Positions 24,655 to 32,934 of a stretch of 64,000 nucleotides of DNA are shown piece by piece (position 1 is the first letter of the stretch; each line of letters opens with the position of its first letter). Location: the NCBI GenBank assembly GCA_012934845.2, contig WNNJ02001468.1, positions 186,001-250,000 of the forward strand, read 5' to 3'. Made by a program: the position numbers and the translations under genes. The DNA is from Pomphorhynchus laevis (Eukaryota > Acanthocephala > Palaeacanthocephala > Echinorhynchida > Pomphorhynchidae). The notes under the pieces were generated by a model. That model ran no database searches, was not told where the DNA came from, and saw nothing but the letters and a program-made list of their open reading frames with translations.

Positions 24655-24960
24655 TATCAATTTTTTATGAATTGACTAATAAATATCAGACGATGTATCA
24701 GAATAAAGATTGGCGGTCATTTGGAGGAACATATTAATATATTAACATATTAATATGTTAACAAATTAGATTATCAAGGATCTTATTCGAATACAAAGTA
24801 TATTCCTTTTTATCCATCCATAATAATTTTCCGCTTGTTTTTTTCATTAAAAATAAAAGTCAATTGATTTGAATTTACTAATAAATAATATACGATGTAT
24901 CAAAATAAGAATTAGAAGTCATCAGGAGAAGCTGCTATGTTATCAAGTTTCAGTTTTTAC
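24655..24960 (-). mobile_element. Two partial Penelope-like module remnants
   Basis: Two adjacent minus-strand pieces, about 24655-24820 and 24855-24960. Each begins with the TCAATTxxxxTGAATT end and the CGATGTATCA block, and each carries a worn CTGATGA-side segment. The pseudoknots are incomplete. Confidence 0.6.
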
Positions 24961-24989
24961 TTTTCGACACATGAAGCATCTATTGATTT

Positions 24990-26800
24990 TTTTTAAATTC
25001 ATGAACTTTATCGTTTTGTGGACAAAAAATGCTTTGATAGCGTTATTGAAGACGACCTTGCTGAGATGTTCTCAAGGCATTTTTACTTGTACAAAGAGAC
25101 TACAAACGAGTATTCTGAACCTATCCAGAACAGTGAGACGATAAGAGGTGCTAGTGTTTCATATCCTAGTTTAGACATAGCTAATTTGATAACTCCCGAG
25201 AAAGTTTTAGCTGAACTGCATCGTCTTAAAGAGACAAACTCCAAAGGTGCTGATTTGTTACCTTCGATATATCTTCGTCGAATAGCAGACTCAATATATA
25301 CACCACTTTGTAACATATTTCGACAATCTATTATTGATACGAATCTTCCAAAAGAGTGGAAACAATCGATCATTCACCCCATCTTCAAAAAGGGTGATAG
25401 ATCTTCAGTAGACAATTATAGACCAGTAAGTATTACTTGCTTATGTTGTAGAATGTTAGAGCGAATTATACATGGTTATATGGTCAAGTTTTATAGTGAG
25501 AATAATGTAATAGCTTCTGAGCAACATGGTTTCCGTAAGGGTTATTCGACAGTTACTAATCTACTCGCTGCCCATCTTGATTGGTCAGCTAATAAAGCCG
25601 TATCAATTGCTACTGACATCATATTCTTCGATTTCTCTAAGGCATTTGACAGAGTAGACCATAGACTCCTCCTAAATAAACTAGAGAAAAGTGGCATTCC
25701 ATTCTTGCTTGTTAGATGGATTGAATCGTTTTTAAGCAATCGTAGTTATTGTGTGCATGTAGATAATTTTTACTCTTCTTCGCGGCCATGTAATATTGGG
25801 GTGCCTCAAGGTTCAGTATTGGGTCCATTGTTATTTAGTGTCTACATCAACGATATCCCGGAATTTATTGGTTCTCGGATGCTTTTATATGCAGACGATT
25901 TGAAAATCTGGCGGGCAATTCGTTCACCCAATGATATAGTCAAACTGCAACGGGATATCGATGAAGTCGAAAATTGGGCTCTGCTCAATAGGTTGATTGT
26001 AAATATATCAAAATGCAAACATTTACGTGTTCGTGGCGGAAATGCTCAATCTTTAGTTAATTATAGCTTTCAAAGCAGTGATATAGAACGAGTGAACAAA
26101 TATAAGGACTTGGGAGTGTGGATAAACAGTGATTTGAGTACCGTCACACATACTGAACATGCTTGTTCAAATGCGTTGGGGATAATCGGTCAACTTCGAC
26201 GCACTTTCATTGCACTCAATCAATTTGCCCTACGTCCGCTAATCTTTGCTCATGTGTTGAGCCGTCTTCTATATGCTGCGCCGTGTGTGTATCCCCAAAA
26301 TTCAAAAGAACATATTAGTTCAGAGAGGGTACTTCATAGAGCTACCAAGCTAGCACCGCAACTGAAATTTTTGTCGTACCCTGATCGATTAAAAGCACTT
26401 AGACTTGAGACTGTCACGTGGACCCGCCGGTACATCGATATGAGTATGGTCTGGCAAATTCTTAATGATTTGGATCATCCACTTCGAGATTGTCTTCATT
26501 TGCGCTCATCCAATATCCTCCGAGGCCATGGTTTAACCCTGCGACGTGAAAGGATAAGAAAATCACGAGCTGTCCAATTTGATCGGCGAGTTGTATCTCT
26601 GTGGAATAGGCTTGGAGAGTCAACAGTGTGCAGTAGCAATATCAACGAATTCAAAAAGAAATTACGGATGGAGGATGCCATGGGGAAAGCTGCTTTTCCG
26701 TATTTGTGATACTTTTATTATATTTTCTTTTTTTCTGCAGTGAACCAGCCAATTAAGCCATGCTTTTATGTGCTGTGGAAACATTAATAATAATAAATGA
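24990..26800 (+). mobile_element. Jockey/CR1-like LINE, 5' truncated, RT open
   Basis: Contains one uninterrupted RT frame and a short 3' untranslated region that ends in an (AAT)n-like tail near 26786-26798. The endonuclease part is missing, so this is a 5'-truncated insertion. It lies between PLE-like remnants at 24855-24960 and 26870-26950, possibly splitting one older copy. Confidence 0.85.
25018..26709 (+). CDS. LINE reverse transcriptase, 563 residues, uninterrupted
   Basis: RNA-dependent DNA polymerase of a Jockey/CR1-like non-LTR element. NYRPVSITCLCCRMLE is near residue 131 and FDFSKAFDRVDH near 204-215, holding the first catalytic Asp. GVPQGSVLGPLLF is near 261 and LLYADDLKIW near 289-298, with the catalytic Asp pair. 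The C-terminal domain holds RATKLAPQLKFLSYPDRLKAL and ends with SLWNRLGE. The Met is probably internal, because upstream sequence also reads as protein and the endonuclease is missing. The reading frame has no break over 1.7 kb, so the insertion looks young compared with the other LINEs here. Confidence 0.9.
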   Translation: MDKKCFDSVIEDDLAEMFSRHFYLYKETTNEYSEPIQNSETIRGASVSYPSLDIANLITPEKVLAELHRLKETNSKGADLLPSIYLRRIADSIYTPLCNIFRQSIIDTNLPKEWKQSIIHPIFKKGDRSSVDNYRPVSITCLCCRMLERIIHGYMVKFYSENNVIASEQHGFRKGYSTVTNLLAAHLDWSANKAVSIATDIIFFDFSKAFDRVDHRLLLNKLEKSGIPFLLVRWIESFLSNRSYCVHVDNFYSSSRPCNIGVPQGSVLGPLLFSVYINDIPEFIGSRMLLYADDLKIWRAIRSPNDIVKLQRDIDEVENWALLNRLIVNISKCKHLRVRGGNAQSLVNYSFQSSDIERVNKYKDLGVWINSDLSTVTHTEHACSNALGIIGQLRRTFIALNQFALRPLIFAHVLSRLLYAAPCVYPQNSKEHISSERVLHRATKLAPQLKFLSYPDRLKALRLETVTWTRRYIDMSMVWQILNDLDHPLRDCLHLRSSNILRGHGLTLRRERIRKSRAVQFDRRVVSLWNRLGESTVCSSNINEFKKKLRMEDAMGKAAFPYL

Positions 26801-26869
26801 CGAGTAAGGTTTAATAAGATTTAATTTTGTAAGGTTTTTAGTTTTTAAGGTTTAATGGCGTAAAGTGGT

Positions 26870-26950
26870 GGTATGGCCTCTATCAGGTTTCGGCATATAT
26901 ATTCACCGACACAACATAGCAGTACGGCTAAATACATGCACTATTACATT
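26870..26950 (-). mobile_element. Short Penelope-like module remnant
   Basis: Carries CTATCAGGTTTCGG, CATAGCAG and AAATACATGCA in module order on the plus-strand complement. The rest is worn. May be the other half of the remnant at 24855-24960. Confidence 0.55.
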
Positions 26951-27593
26951 AGTTGTTCGTACTTTGCAAATTTTAGTATATTATAATGAGAATACAACAG
27001 TGAAGCTAATGTGAGCTCTTAATGCTGGATATGTTTTTGAAATTAGAAAAAAATAAAGCAGAAAAAATTGAATAAAGAAAGAATCAGCAGCAAAATAAAT
27101 GTTGCTTTAATATGTAACCGGACAACTTTGTTAGACTTTGAAATTATTAAAACCTCGTCCCAAACGTTCCACATGTGTATTTCACGATGTGAAAATGACT
27201 TGAGAATCACCGACTTGCACACTTGCTGATGTCTTAGTTTAGCATAATGTCTACTTTACGATTATGATTTCACATTGAAGTCAGATGCTTTAAAGACTCG
27301 TATATATTAATAATATATTTAATACATATTTATCATCCATATTTATGTATTTATAATTTTTAATTAAATCGACGTTTTTCAAAAAATTACTTTAAACAAT
27401 TAATTAATTAAAATTAACAATAATTTTCTTTTTTATTGCGAACCATCCCCGAGAATACAATAAAAACTTCATTTATTTGATATTTCGACTGTACTTAGCA
27501 ATCTTTCTCAATTGTATGTTATTTATCTCTAATTTTTTAAAAAAAGATTAATAATTTATCTTTTAAATAAAGATAAAAATAAAAAATAAAGAT
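26951..27593. other. A+T-rich stretch, nothing recognised
   Basis: No gene or repeat recognised between the PLE-like remnant and the satellite array. Confidence 0.5.
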
Positions 27594-27628
27594 ACTACTG
27601 GATGCAGTCCTCCTCTGCATCCAGTAGT
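27594..27628. repeat. 14-bp inverted duplication at the start of the satellite array
   Basis: ACTACTGGATGCAG (27594-27607) and CTGCATCCAGTAGT (27615-27628) flank TCCTCCT. The right arm is normal monomer sequence from the ribozyme's stem I loop. The left arm is an inverted copy that replaces the expected monomer sequence. Confidence 0.85.
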
Positions 27629-27637
27629 GGGAGGGAT

Positions 27638-27673
27638 CTGGCATTGATGAGTCATTGTGATGACGAAACGGCA
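27638..27673 (+). ncRNA. Hammerhead ribozyme remnant, satellite copy 1
   Basis: Carries CTGGCA, then TTGATGA (first core base C replaced by T), stem II GTCAT TGTG ATGAC, GAAA and CGGCA. The upstream strands of stems III and I are absent because the array begins inside the stem I loop, so it cannot fold as a full ribozyme. Confidence 0.75.
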
Positions 27674-27898
27674 TTCGTCATTCTTTCGCGTCTGGCTTAC
27701 ATGTTTTACAAGAAATTCACGCGGAATGGTCTCACTCTCCTTAAATAAAAGTTAGCCGATATTAAAGAGACCTGCGCTGGCTTTTGCCAGTGCTTTTGCT
27801 AATGATCCTTTTTGGTGAAGCTGTAGTACTGATTTAGTACTCTATGATGTTACTCGACAATTTTCTAGTACATTATTCACATTGATTCATTCATTGAT

Positions 27899-27974
27899 TG
27901 CCGTCTGCCAGTCCTCCTCTGCATCCAGTAGTGGGAGGGATCTGGCATTGATGATTCATTGTGATGAAACGACA
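27899..27974 (+). ncRNA. Degenerate type III hammerhead, satellite copy 2
   Basis: Stem III TGCCG/CGACA has one mismatch and the cleavage triplet GTC is present. Stem I TGCCAG/CTGGCA is intact. The core reads TTGATGA, and stem II has lost two bases and several pairs. Probably inactive. Confidence 0.7.
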
Positions 27975-28199
27975 TTCGTCATTCTTTCGCGTCTGGCTTA
28001 CATGTTTTACAAGAAATTCACGCGGAATGGTCTCTCTCTCCTTAAATAAAAGTTAGCCGATATTAAAGAGACCTGCGCTGGCTTTTGCCAGTGCTTTTGC
28101 TAATGATCATTTTTGGTGAAGCTGTAGTACTGATTTAGTACTCTATGATATTACTAGAAAATTTTCTAGTACATCATTCACATTGATTCATTCATTAAT

Positions 28200-28278
28200 T
28201 GCCGTCTGCCAGTCCTCCTCTGCATCCAGTAGTGGGAGGGATCTGGCACTGATGAGTCATTGTGATGACGAAACGGCA
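28200..28278 (+). ncRNA. Type III hammerhead ribozyme, satellite copy 3 (complete)
   Basis: Stem III is TGCCG (28200-28204) with CGGCA (28274-28278). The cleavage triplet GTC is at 28204-28206, with predicted self-cleavage after 28206. Stem I is TGCCAG (28207-28212) with CTGGCA (28243-28248), extended by CCTCC/GGAGG past an internal loop. The core is CTGATGA (28249-28255). Stem II is GTCAT/ATGAC with loop TGTG (28256-28269), then GAAA (28270-28273). All invariant core bases and the G10.1-C11.1 pair are present. Stem III is the open one, so this is type III. In a tandem transcript it would release unit-length RNAs. Confidence 0.92.
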
Positions 28279-28589
28279 TTCGTCATTCTTTCGCGTCTGG
28301 CTTACATGTTTTACATAAAAAGTATATAAATTAAAAGTTTTTTGAGATAAAAACATTGTTTCAATAAAAAATTTAAAAATTAAAAGGGAAATCCTCCTTC
28401 TCCTTTTCCAATCTCCATATTCTATTTTCCCTTATTCCACCATTGAATTAAGATTTCCTTATTTTAATTGGGAATAAGATGTATTGGGAATACATATCTT
28501 ATTTCCAATTTATAGGATGTCATACATAACAAATACAGTATCAATGGCGTGTCTTAAAACATTTTTATGGTGGAAGAGCAAAATATAAC

Positions 28590-29130
28590 GAATGGATGGA
28601 TCATTATTTGGGTAAATATGCTTGGAAGCCAAATTCGAGCCTAAATAGCTTAAGTCATTTTGAAAAACTTTTAGACAACATAAAAGGCTTATTTTAATTT
28701 AAAATTTTTCATCTAAATGGTTTATTTTTTATTGCTATGGTGAAAATCTAAATTGAACATATCTTCTCAAATATAACATTATATTTCTCTTCATATGAGA
28801 GTTTACTTGAGCTAAAATGTTGATAATAGGTATATTCGACTACGATTATTCAAATAATATAAATAAATCAATTTGCCCATAATTGAAAAATTTGAGAAAA
28901 AAAATATGTTTTTATCTAAAAAAAATTATTTTTATCATAATTTTTTTGTTCAATGGATGCACCTTTATTTGAGCGAATATGATTGAAGGCGAAGTTCGAG
29001 CTTTAATAATTGACATTTTTGGAAACCTTTTGGACGACAGTAAAGAGTAATTTTAAGTTAAAACAGTTCATCAAAATGATATATTTTTGTTATTGCTACG
29101 GTGAAAACCAAAATTGAACAAATTATAAAT
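28590..29130. repeat. Diverged direct repeat of about 175 bp, two copies
   Basis: The segments at about 28590-28765 and 28952-29130 align along their length. Both start near an ATGGATG string and share GGTGAAAA..AAATTGAACA near their ends, with many substitutions. Neither is coding. Family unknown. Confidence 0.55.
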
Positions 29131-29155
29131 AATCGAACATTATATTCGACTACAA

Positions 29156-29376
29156 TTCACACGTGCCCAGTTCATTTTTAAAATTACGAGTGGAAATAAT
29201 ATTTAAGAATGTCGTAATATAGAGCGCAACACCTCCACCCTTTCGAGAATCTCTATCAGCTCTCAATAAATTATATCCCATAATAGCAATCGAACCATCG
29301 GAGATATCACGATGAAGGCATGTTTCAGTGAGAGTCAGGATCGCTGGTTCATTTGAGATGACCCATTGTAATAAAT
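29156..29376 (-). mobile_element. Fragment of a Jockey-like LINE endonuclease region
   Basis: Nearly matches 35517-35737 over its whole length (ATTACGAGTGGAAATAATAT and following). It is therefore a second, short copy of the 5' part of the LINE at 32.9-35.7 kb. Confidence 0.7.
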
Positions 29377-29439
29377 AAGCAACGTTAGATCGGCTTGATT
29401 CAATAATATCTATAAATAAAGTAATACAAAAGGTACAAT

Positions 29440-30475
29440 CTGATCATTTCATATCATAACATTCGCCCCTGCAGCAAAAGTAATCATCAAGATAGGCCGG
29501 TCTTCTTCTGGTCCTCTCTTCTTGTTTTGGAATTGTGGCAGGCTCAATGAAGTTTTCGTTGTCGTCTTGTGTCATAGTATGACTATTATCTTTTGATTCC
29601 TGGGAAAATTCATATTTATCTTTTGATAATAAATCTTTATAACATATTGGCGAAAAGTTGGTGATTTCATGGGCCAAATTTTCTAATTCTACTTGGCTGC
29701 AGTTTGTCTTCGTCAATTGATGGATTAGACGGGTATTTAGCCAATTTTCTAACAGACACGTCATGCTCATTACCTTGAGGTATATTTCGTACTTCCCTAA
29801 TTTCCATTTAATTGTAGTACTTCAACAGGTCTGAAAGTATAATCAGTTTTAGGTGCCCTATCGTCTTTCAGTAAATACACTTGATCGTTATGAAGCCACG
29901 GCGATAAAACAAACGAGTTCTTGAGTTTCGCGGATAATTGAACATACGTTCGTGTGGCGTTTCTCCAGTGCTAGTACATAGCAAAGATCGCATAGATGAT
30001 AATACATTAGGTAGAACTGTTTCCCAATTTTTAAAGACAAATTTCTTGATTTAGTTTCTAACTGTATCGTCTTCCAAATTAATCCGACATATCTTTCGGC
30101 TTGACCGTTACCGCGCGGGTTGTAAGGTGTACTTCTACTAAAGGCTATGCCCTGAGATGATAGAAAATCACGGAACTCACGAGATTGAAAACATGATCCT
30201 TGATCCGTGTGTTTTCTACCAGGACTACCAAAAATACTTATGATTTGTCGTAGTGCAGTAATTACTTACAGGGATGAAAAGTCTACAAGGATTCGCAAAA
30301 GGAAAACGAGAAAATTCATCGACAACGCAAAGTAGATAACGGTTTTGAGTAAAAGATTCAAGCGGATTTTTGAAATCTACACATAATCTCTCGAATGTCT
30401 GAGTGGCGTTGGTAACGTGGCTAACGGTAGGTTTATAAAAGTGAGGTTTCAGTTATCTTGAAAGGTAAAATGACA
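29440..30475 (-). mobile_element. Ty3/Gypsy-type fossil, integrase region only
   Basis: LTR-retrotransposon pol remnant on the minus strand. The core integrase region lies at about 30450-30050 and a C-terminal pol tail at 29770-29444. No LTRs, gag, protease or RT are recognisable. Broken by several lesions; an old insertion judged by its wear. It borders a LINE fragment on the left and shares the integrase style of the fossil at 42.2-44.3 kb. Confidence 0.7.
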
Positions 30476-30679
30476 AAAAATTTTAAAGATCTCTCGGTTG
30501 ACGAAAGATTATTGCTTAACAATGCTCGTGCTAATCTAGCATTTACAAGATCGATGGAGAGACTGATCTAATGATAAGAAATTTTCGAGTAGTTCATCGG
30601 CGACCATTCGTGCGTTGGTGAGTTCGGAGAGTTCTTCGAGGGATTCCTTCTTACAAAAGGGAATCTAGAATGCATTGAT

Positions 30680-30780
30680 ATCACATCCAACATTACTACT
30701 CAATTGCCCTCTGCTTCTGGTATTAGTGTCGCCTATACTAATTTAAGGAGTATTTTACCAAAATTTCATGAACTTAAGAG
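30680..30780 (+). mobile_element. Short LINE endonuclease start (plus strand)
   Basis: Reads QLPSASGISVAYTNLRSI then LPKFHELK, the first strand of a LINE endonuclease. It is cut off by the CR1-like copy that follows. Confidence 0.5.
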
Positions 30781-30789
30781 AAAAAGATT

Positions 30790-32170
30790 TATTTAACGTG
30801 GCAAATGCGTGCCAGCGCACGCTTACATGACCACAACAAAACAAAAATGTAAATCATGTGTCGAGAAGATGTGAACGGAGGAGGTGTTTGAATGTGATAA
30901 AGGAAGGAGCGCGGCGGACGTCGAGAGGAAGTTGATTCCAGGCGAGTGAGGCGACGACGAGGAAGGATCGGATACCATAGCTGTTGGCGTAATTAAGAAC
31001 GTGGAGTAAAAGGGTATGACGGGAATGCAGCGATAGCGAGGGGGCGAGTGTCGTCCAAGAAAGGAAGGTTGATGAACGATAGGGAGCCGACAGCGATGAG
31101 ACGAAAAGTTACGAGAAGGCGGAGTTTGATGCGGATGTGGATGGTGGACAAGGATAGTTAAGCAAGATATGTGGATATGTGGTCAAAGCGACGGAGACGA
31201 AAAAGCACTCGAACGGCGGTGTTGATTATTCGTTGTAGGGGTAGGATGATGGATTTTGGAGAATTGACGAACAGGCTAAGGTAGTAATCGATTTTAGAGA
31301 AAAAATCGTAAGACAATTTTAAGACGTAAGACGCGTGAGAGCAATGCTTGAAAACAATTTTTAGGAGGGTCTGGGAAGGATTAGATTGAGAAGATTTATT
31401 TAGGCGGATGAATACGACAGGAGAAATGTTGTTGAAAAAGGATGGGTTATCCGCAGGAACAAGAGACGAGAGGATGTATCTGAATGTGGAAACATTGTGA
31501 TCGAGACGTGCTTGTGGAGATAAAGAGGTGGAAGGAGTTATATTAGTGACGATGACGCAAGGATCGCGAAAAGGAAAGCGTTTTCGTAAATGAGGACGAT
31601 TAGCGTGAGTTGGAGAGGTCACTATAGTAGAGCTGGGAGTTGAGGATATCAAGGGAGTAGATTTAACAGCGGAAGACAAAGAGGATTCGGATAATATAGA
31701 GGGTGGTGAGCGATGTGAGGAAAGGTTATGAGTGGATGGATTGTGGAGTTTGGTGGATGTGATTTTGAATGATGGATGTAGGTTATTGAAAAACGAGACA
31801 AAAGGGAAGATAAAGGGGGTGTCAAGAAGTTAAGACATGGGTTTAGAAGTGCATGTGGTAACCGGATCAGTAGGTTGACAAAGGATATCAGAAACGACTG
31901 GGGTGGTTTGAGTGGAAACGTTGGAGGTTGATACGTTCTTATAGGAGAGGTCACTTATGAGTATGTTGGCACAAAAGCCGCATTAGAAGTCTTCTTTAGA
32001 CTTACTGTTTTCGCATGCGATTGTTGTCCAGACGCTGCAGTCGTGTGCTGAGCACTGTACTTGTAGTTGAGCACAGTTTATGTCGGTCGTAGCTGTCTTC
32101 TTACGTCCTCCCGTCGACGTCCTTGTGTGCTAAAACTGTCAAATTCGCTAGATTGATCTGAAATTAAGCA
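30790..32170 (-). mobile_element. CR1/L2-like LINE, large internal deletion
   Basis: Minus strand. The 3' terminal hairpin (GCGTGC CAGC GCACGC near 30815) and RT C-terminal region (to about 31310) are joined directly to the ORF1 region (31320-32100), which includes a PHD-like Cys cluster near 32000-32060. The whole endonuclease and RT core are missing. A 173-residue frame (31679-31158) runs across the junction and fuses ORF1 sequence to the tail. Confidence 0.85.
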
Positions 32171-32930
32171 TTCGACCTATTAAAGACATACCATCCAGAT
32201 ATCTGCTAGAGTTAATTTACTGCTACCCCGATTAAATGCGTTCCTTGCGTCGATTAAGTTGATTCCTATAACATAACTTGGGTTGAATTGTCCTGATAAC
32301 AAGTGGATCGCGTATTCGATCCCCTGCAAATTATTCAATGTCATTTGTAAAAATCAATATTAATAAACAGATATCGGGTTTACGTTTAAGGAATGGTAAT
32401 GAAGGCATAGTTGCTACTTTATCCAAGAAAATATGGATGAAGGAAATTGTATTTAAGATAGTAATCAGATGCTTGTTCCTAACAAGGCATCGTTTGCCAA
32501 TAATATAATGATCTTAAATTACCTTAAAAATTCTTTAAAGGGATGGCACGCTATAAAAATGTTCACTCCAATAGATCTCTCAAAGTAACGGCAATCCCAC
32601 GAGATGGAGCAATACAAACTACACAGAACTTTTAACAATTAACCTTTATTGTTATTTTTTGTATATCGCTGAGAAACGTCAATAACACCGAATAATTCAG
32701 ATTATTATATATAATTTACTTATATAGTAAATATATTATTTATAGTTTCCTAATATTATATTTAGATCACAAAATGTTGTGAACGTTTTATTATAATACT
32801 TATGATAACAGGAGCTATCGAAATATTGAATTTTTTAATATTAAGAAAAATTATTTTCTTTGTTCCTTAAAACTATATGATTGAAATGGAAGAAGATTAT
32901 GGATTTAGTATTTATTATTATATTATTATA
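32171..32930. other. Intergenic stretch, nothing recognised
   Basis: No recognisable gene or repeat between two LINE copies. Confidence 0.45.
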
Positions 32931-32934
32931 TATC

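Larger units (their letters stand above)
27608..28314 (+). repeat. Hammerhead-bearing satellite, about 301-bp monomer, 2.4 copies
   Basis: Three head-to-tail copies begin with TCCTCCTCTGCATCCAG. Equivalent points (the predicted cleavage sites) are at 27905/27906 and 28206/28207, giving a 301-bp period. Copies 1 and 2 are nearly full monomers and copy 3 stops after about 108 bp past its cleavage site. Divergence between copies is small. There is no coding capacity. Each monomer spans a hammerhead motif, complete in copy 3 and worn in copies 1 and 2. Tandem hammerhead repeats of this length are known in schistosomes, cave crickets, newts and as animal retrozymes. Confidence 0.9.

Noticed and set aside
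24900-26950. LINE insertion splitting one PLE-like module exactly in two
   Set aside because: The flanking remnants overlap in the CTATCAGGTTTC region and are too worn to prove a single original. Left as a possibility, not a finding.
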